Positions 61,631 to 64,000 of a stretch of 64,000 bases of DNA are shown here, one piece after another. A model generated the notes under the pieces. The model saw nothing but the letters and a program-made list of their open reading frames with translations. It was not told the origin of the DNA and did no database searches. A program made the translations under genes and the position numbers. This DNA is from Branchiostoma belcheri (lineage: Eukaryota > Chordata > Leptocardii > Amphioxiformes > Branchiostomatidae), in the NCBI RefSeq assembly GCF_001625305.1, contig NW_017804009.1, positions 572,554-636,553 on the forward strand, written 5' to 3'. How positions within the stretch are numbered: position 1 is the stretch's first letter; every line of letters begins with the position of its first letter.

Positions 61631-61727
61631 GAAGGTGCCTTAGAGATCATGGGCAGGAAGGGTCGGCTGGCGCAAGATGCCTTCGAAGTCTTCTCGGCAT
61701 TACTGTACCCCATGTTTGAGCAGTAGG
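61631..61727 (+). CDS. Possible exon, unknown
   Basis: After a T-rich tract and GTACAG: EGALEIMGRKGRLAQDAFEV, FSALLYPMFEQ, then TAG. It may precede the Mutator-like exon below, but the phase is unproven. Confidence 0.3.
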
Positions 61728-61884
61728 TATACACAGTCCACACTAGGTATAAAACCAGACAAGTAAAAAGGCAAATACGTTATGCTATTTAACAACACAT
61801 GTAAGATAAGAACTGTCAAGGTTTCAACAATCCAGACGAGCGTTTATTTCATGTTCCCCTTCTGATGCGTTTGATAATGACTTC

Positions 61885-62275
61885 ATGAGTCAGCACTCCC
61901 AGGACAGTCCTACGTGCTTGGTGCCGCTTTTCGTAATGCCCTCAGATGGGGAGAGAGCACGCGACTTTGTTTTCCAAGACACATTGAAGTGTGGGAAGTG
62001 CGGCTCCAGATTGGGTCCTGTCAAGCTCTACGAAGAAAGCGAACGCGTCCCCGGAAAAACAAGAGGATCAAAGCCTGCAAAAAATAACGTCCAGTTCACA
62101 GTTGACCTAACAACGATTGGCATTGGGATAACCGCCGCCAAAACGTTGCTCAGTAGTGTGGACGTGCGCACACCTAGCCTTTCACCCATGCATAACCTGC
62201 ACACGACAGTGTGTGACTCCGAGCAGATCTTACAAAGGGCTCTCACAGAAAACAGAGGAAAACTCCAAAAGTCTA
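61885..62275 (+). pseudogene. Mutator-like transposase domain fragment
   Basis: The frame reads LKCGKCGSRLGPVKLYEESE, then NNVQFTVDLTTIGIGITAAK, TLLSSVDVRTPSLSPMHNLH and TTVCDSEQILQRALTENRGK. A CxxC zinc half-site, then N.QF.....GIG..A...L....P..S...... is the pattern of the Mutator-like transposase domain common in invertebrate genomes. A donor-like site follows LQK. The DDE residues lie further on and are absent. Confidence 0.6.
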
Positions 62276-62374
62276 AATCAAAGTTATTTGTAAATATAAC
62301 GGTATACAGCATATTACACCTCCGTGCATTTTTGTACATTATGTCAACTTAAAATATTTCAATTTTTTCTTTGC

Positions 62375-62905
62375 AGAAAGTACGTGGAGTTCAAGCCCAC
62401 ATACGAATATAATGTCCTACCATCATTGTATCTGGCCCTTAAGATGGTGACTGGGTTTCCTTCAATCACATACATATGTACACTGCATTCATTATTAGTT
62501 TTTTAAGCCTTTTTTTATTCTTTATGATTAGTTTTTTAAGCAATAGATATCATAAATTTAAGCCACAACCTTTAATTTATTAATAAACAATGGGCCCTGC
62601 AGAAGAGAGCAACACAATCATGTAAAACAATCATGTAGAAGCATGAGGCGTAATGTAATGTTTAGGCAGCAACCTGCAGTCGTGTTCCTTGATGACAAAC
62701 ATGGCGGGCGAACCAGGCTACCTTGGTGCAATGAATCGTATATTTATTAGTGGAACACAATTTTCTCTACTGTGCACAGGAGAAAGCGACAGGTGTACCG
62801 GGGGAAGGCGTACACTTCCCTGGATGACCATCAGCAATATCTGTCAATCATAATCGATGGCATGGACCAAAACAAGACCGCCATTCCACATGTTATGCAT
62901 TAGAC
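62375..62905 (+). pseudogene. Two further transposon exons
   Basis: 62377-62506 (after TTTGCAG) reads KYVEFKPTYEYNVLPSLYLA and LKMVTGFPSITY. 62779-62904 (after GTGCACAG) reads RRKRQVYRGKAYTSLDDHQQ and YLSIIIDGMDQNKTAIPHVM to a TAG. IIIDGMDQ-K-T-x-x-P is a recurrent motif of invertebrate DDE-type transposon proteins, with the Asp a candidate catalytic residue. Confidence 0.45.
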
Positions 62906-63077
62906 AAAGGTAATACTTCTAAAGGAGTCAGAGGAGAGGAAACTCTAGTTACAAGGGTCTTGGTCCAGGGCCTGAGTCAGGCGTTTGCTTTTAACGATAA
63001 TCTGTGTAATGTGTTGCTGGCCACACTTCGGATGGTTAAGCGGGTAATTTTAACAAAATATTTTATTACACATTTTT

Positions 63078-63387
63078 ATGCAGTACAATACTCCATTTAA
63101 GAATAAAGTTGCTTTTGCGTTTCATAACATCGCACCACATTACGTATTATTCAAGTTTAATAAATTTTGCCGGGTGGACCAGACGCATGAGTACCTTAAG
63201 TACGAAAAAGGGAAGCTTGAGAGAGAGGCATCCGAGAACTCCGCCGGATGGTCGCAAAACTAGATGGCGAGCTGCGGAGACACCAGTAACCGAGGGAGTC
63301 CACTATTGCATATACACGGTACAACCGGACGGGCTGAGACGTTCCCACTTCGGAGCCGACCCGTGCACCCATGCCATGGAGCTTTAA
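63078..63387 (+). CDS. Unclassified ORFs
   Basis: Two frames are open: one with NKFCRVDQTHEYLKYEKGKL, the other ending TPVTEGVHYCIYTVQPDGLR and RSHFGADPCTHAMEL. No family recognised. Little else is visible between 62906 and 63599. Confidence 0.2.
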
Positions 63388-63599
63388 GAACTGATTGAAG
63401 ATGAAGAGACGGTAGCCTTTCGTGTGGCAGGTTGTGCACATTTTTATATATCTACATTGGATGGTTATTTCAGTCACTCAGACCATTTGAACATTTTGAA
63501 GAACACTTTCGGCTTCGATCATCATGATCAGAAGTACCACACGAGTACTTTAGTCTGACACAATTATAAAAAAAAACGTATATGAAAGATTGTTTTGAG

Positions 63600-63980
63600 A
63601 CCTTAACATCCAACAAACCCATCTAACTAAACTGAACCAGCCCCCACTGAGCCAGTGGCACAGTCCCCGAAGTCTGGGTTTCCAAGAGGCTGGACAGCTG
63701 TAAGAATGGACCTAACCCTAACAACAACCCCTGAGTAAGCTGGATGTTCTGTCACAAGCCAAACTTCAGTGATACGTCAACCAATTGCTCTGTCACCAGA
63801 TTTTGAATACAACCAAGATGTTGAAGGCTGTGATGAATAGCTGATTTTCATCATGTACGACTTTTCCGTGTACGGCTGCTGGTGTGCTACATGTGATGGT
63901 CCTCGCAGCTAATCCATGTTGTTTGATGATCTCAGATGTTGCTGTAGAGAAAACACAAAGATAAGGAACAAAGATAAGTA
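63600..63980. repeat. Dispersed repeat R3, copy 2
   Basis: Counterpart of 35150-35525 with about 85-90% visual identity and small indels; it runs nearly to the window end. Confidence 0.85.
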
Positions 63981-64000
63981 TCATTACACTATGAAAATTT

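Overview
The window looks like animal genomic DNA, most likely from a marine invertebrate. An amphioxus-like chordate would fit, but that is an inference and no single host marker proves it. Supporting signs are spliced genes with short introns and canonical GT/AG sites, mixed base composition, two 20-N scaffold gaps (41899-41918 and 52393-52412), and dense, diverse decaying transposable elements: Ty3/gypsy-like LTR elements, LINEs, a DIRS/Crypton-type tyrosine recombinase, Helitron, pogo, hAT, Mutator-like and PIF/Harbinger-like pieces. No housekeeping gene was recognised with confidence. Almost everything readable is a transposon protein, a fragment of one, or a repeat.

Layout. 0-4 kb: a 30-bp satellite, then an LTR-retrotransposon gag split by an 827-bp foldback element. 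5-10 kb: a 12-exon transposase-like gene with a coiled-coil start and an acidic/basic tail, broken by frameshifts and an insertion. 10-12 kb: a hairpin MITE and an internally deleted gypsy pol with its 3' LTR. 12-20 kb: interleaved scraps of pogo, LINE, integrase, retropepsin and DUF6589-type genes plus a PIF1-like helicase end. 20-29 kb: small exons of unknown genes, a 63-bp tandem repeat, a minus-strand LINE 3' end, a Helitron Rep fragment and a CCHC gag-like ORF. 29-36.6 kb: one unrecognised GC-rich reading frame, a LINE tail and long stretches without genes. 36.6-41.3 kb: two copies of one hAT-like element, one split by a solo LTR with a 4-bp duplication. 41.3-42.8 kb: a minus-strand LINE endonuclease duplicated across a gap. 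44-47.4 kb: a PIF/Harbinger-like MITE next to a gene with a striking series of 24- and 30-nt microexons. 47.9-51.8 kb: His-Me finger, DUF6589 and tyrosine-recombinase fragments. 52-55.6 kb: a second gap-flanking duplication, a second MITE and a GC-rich tandem-repeat ORF with alternating Tyr/stop. 56-64 kb: Myb/SANT-like, SH3-like, MULE-type and Mutator-like fragments.

The most interesting part is 44.6-47.2 kb. Seven successive splice-bounded segments are all in phase 1. Five are only 24 or 30 nt long and encode short acidic/aromatic peptides resembling activation-domain motifs, so each could be skipped or kept without shifting the frame. The 5-10 kb gene has a D...D plus CxxC plus D-x-LH arrangement loosely recalling zinc-containing DDE recombinases (RAG1/Transib type); that link is only a hypothesis. 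Many entries are fragments, and exon boundaries are inferred from splice consensus and frame alone.
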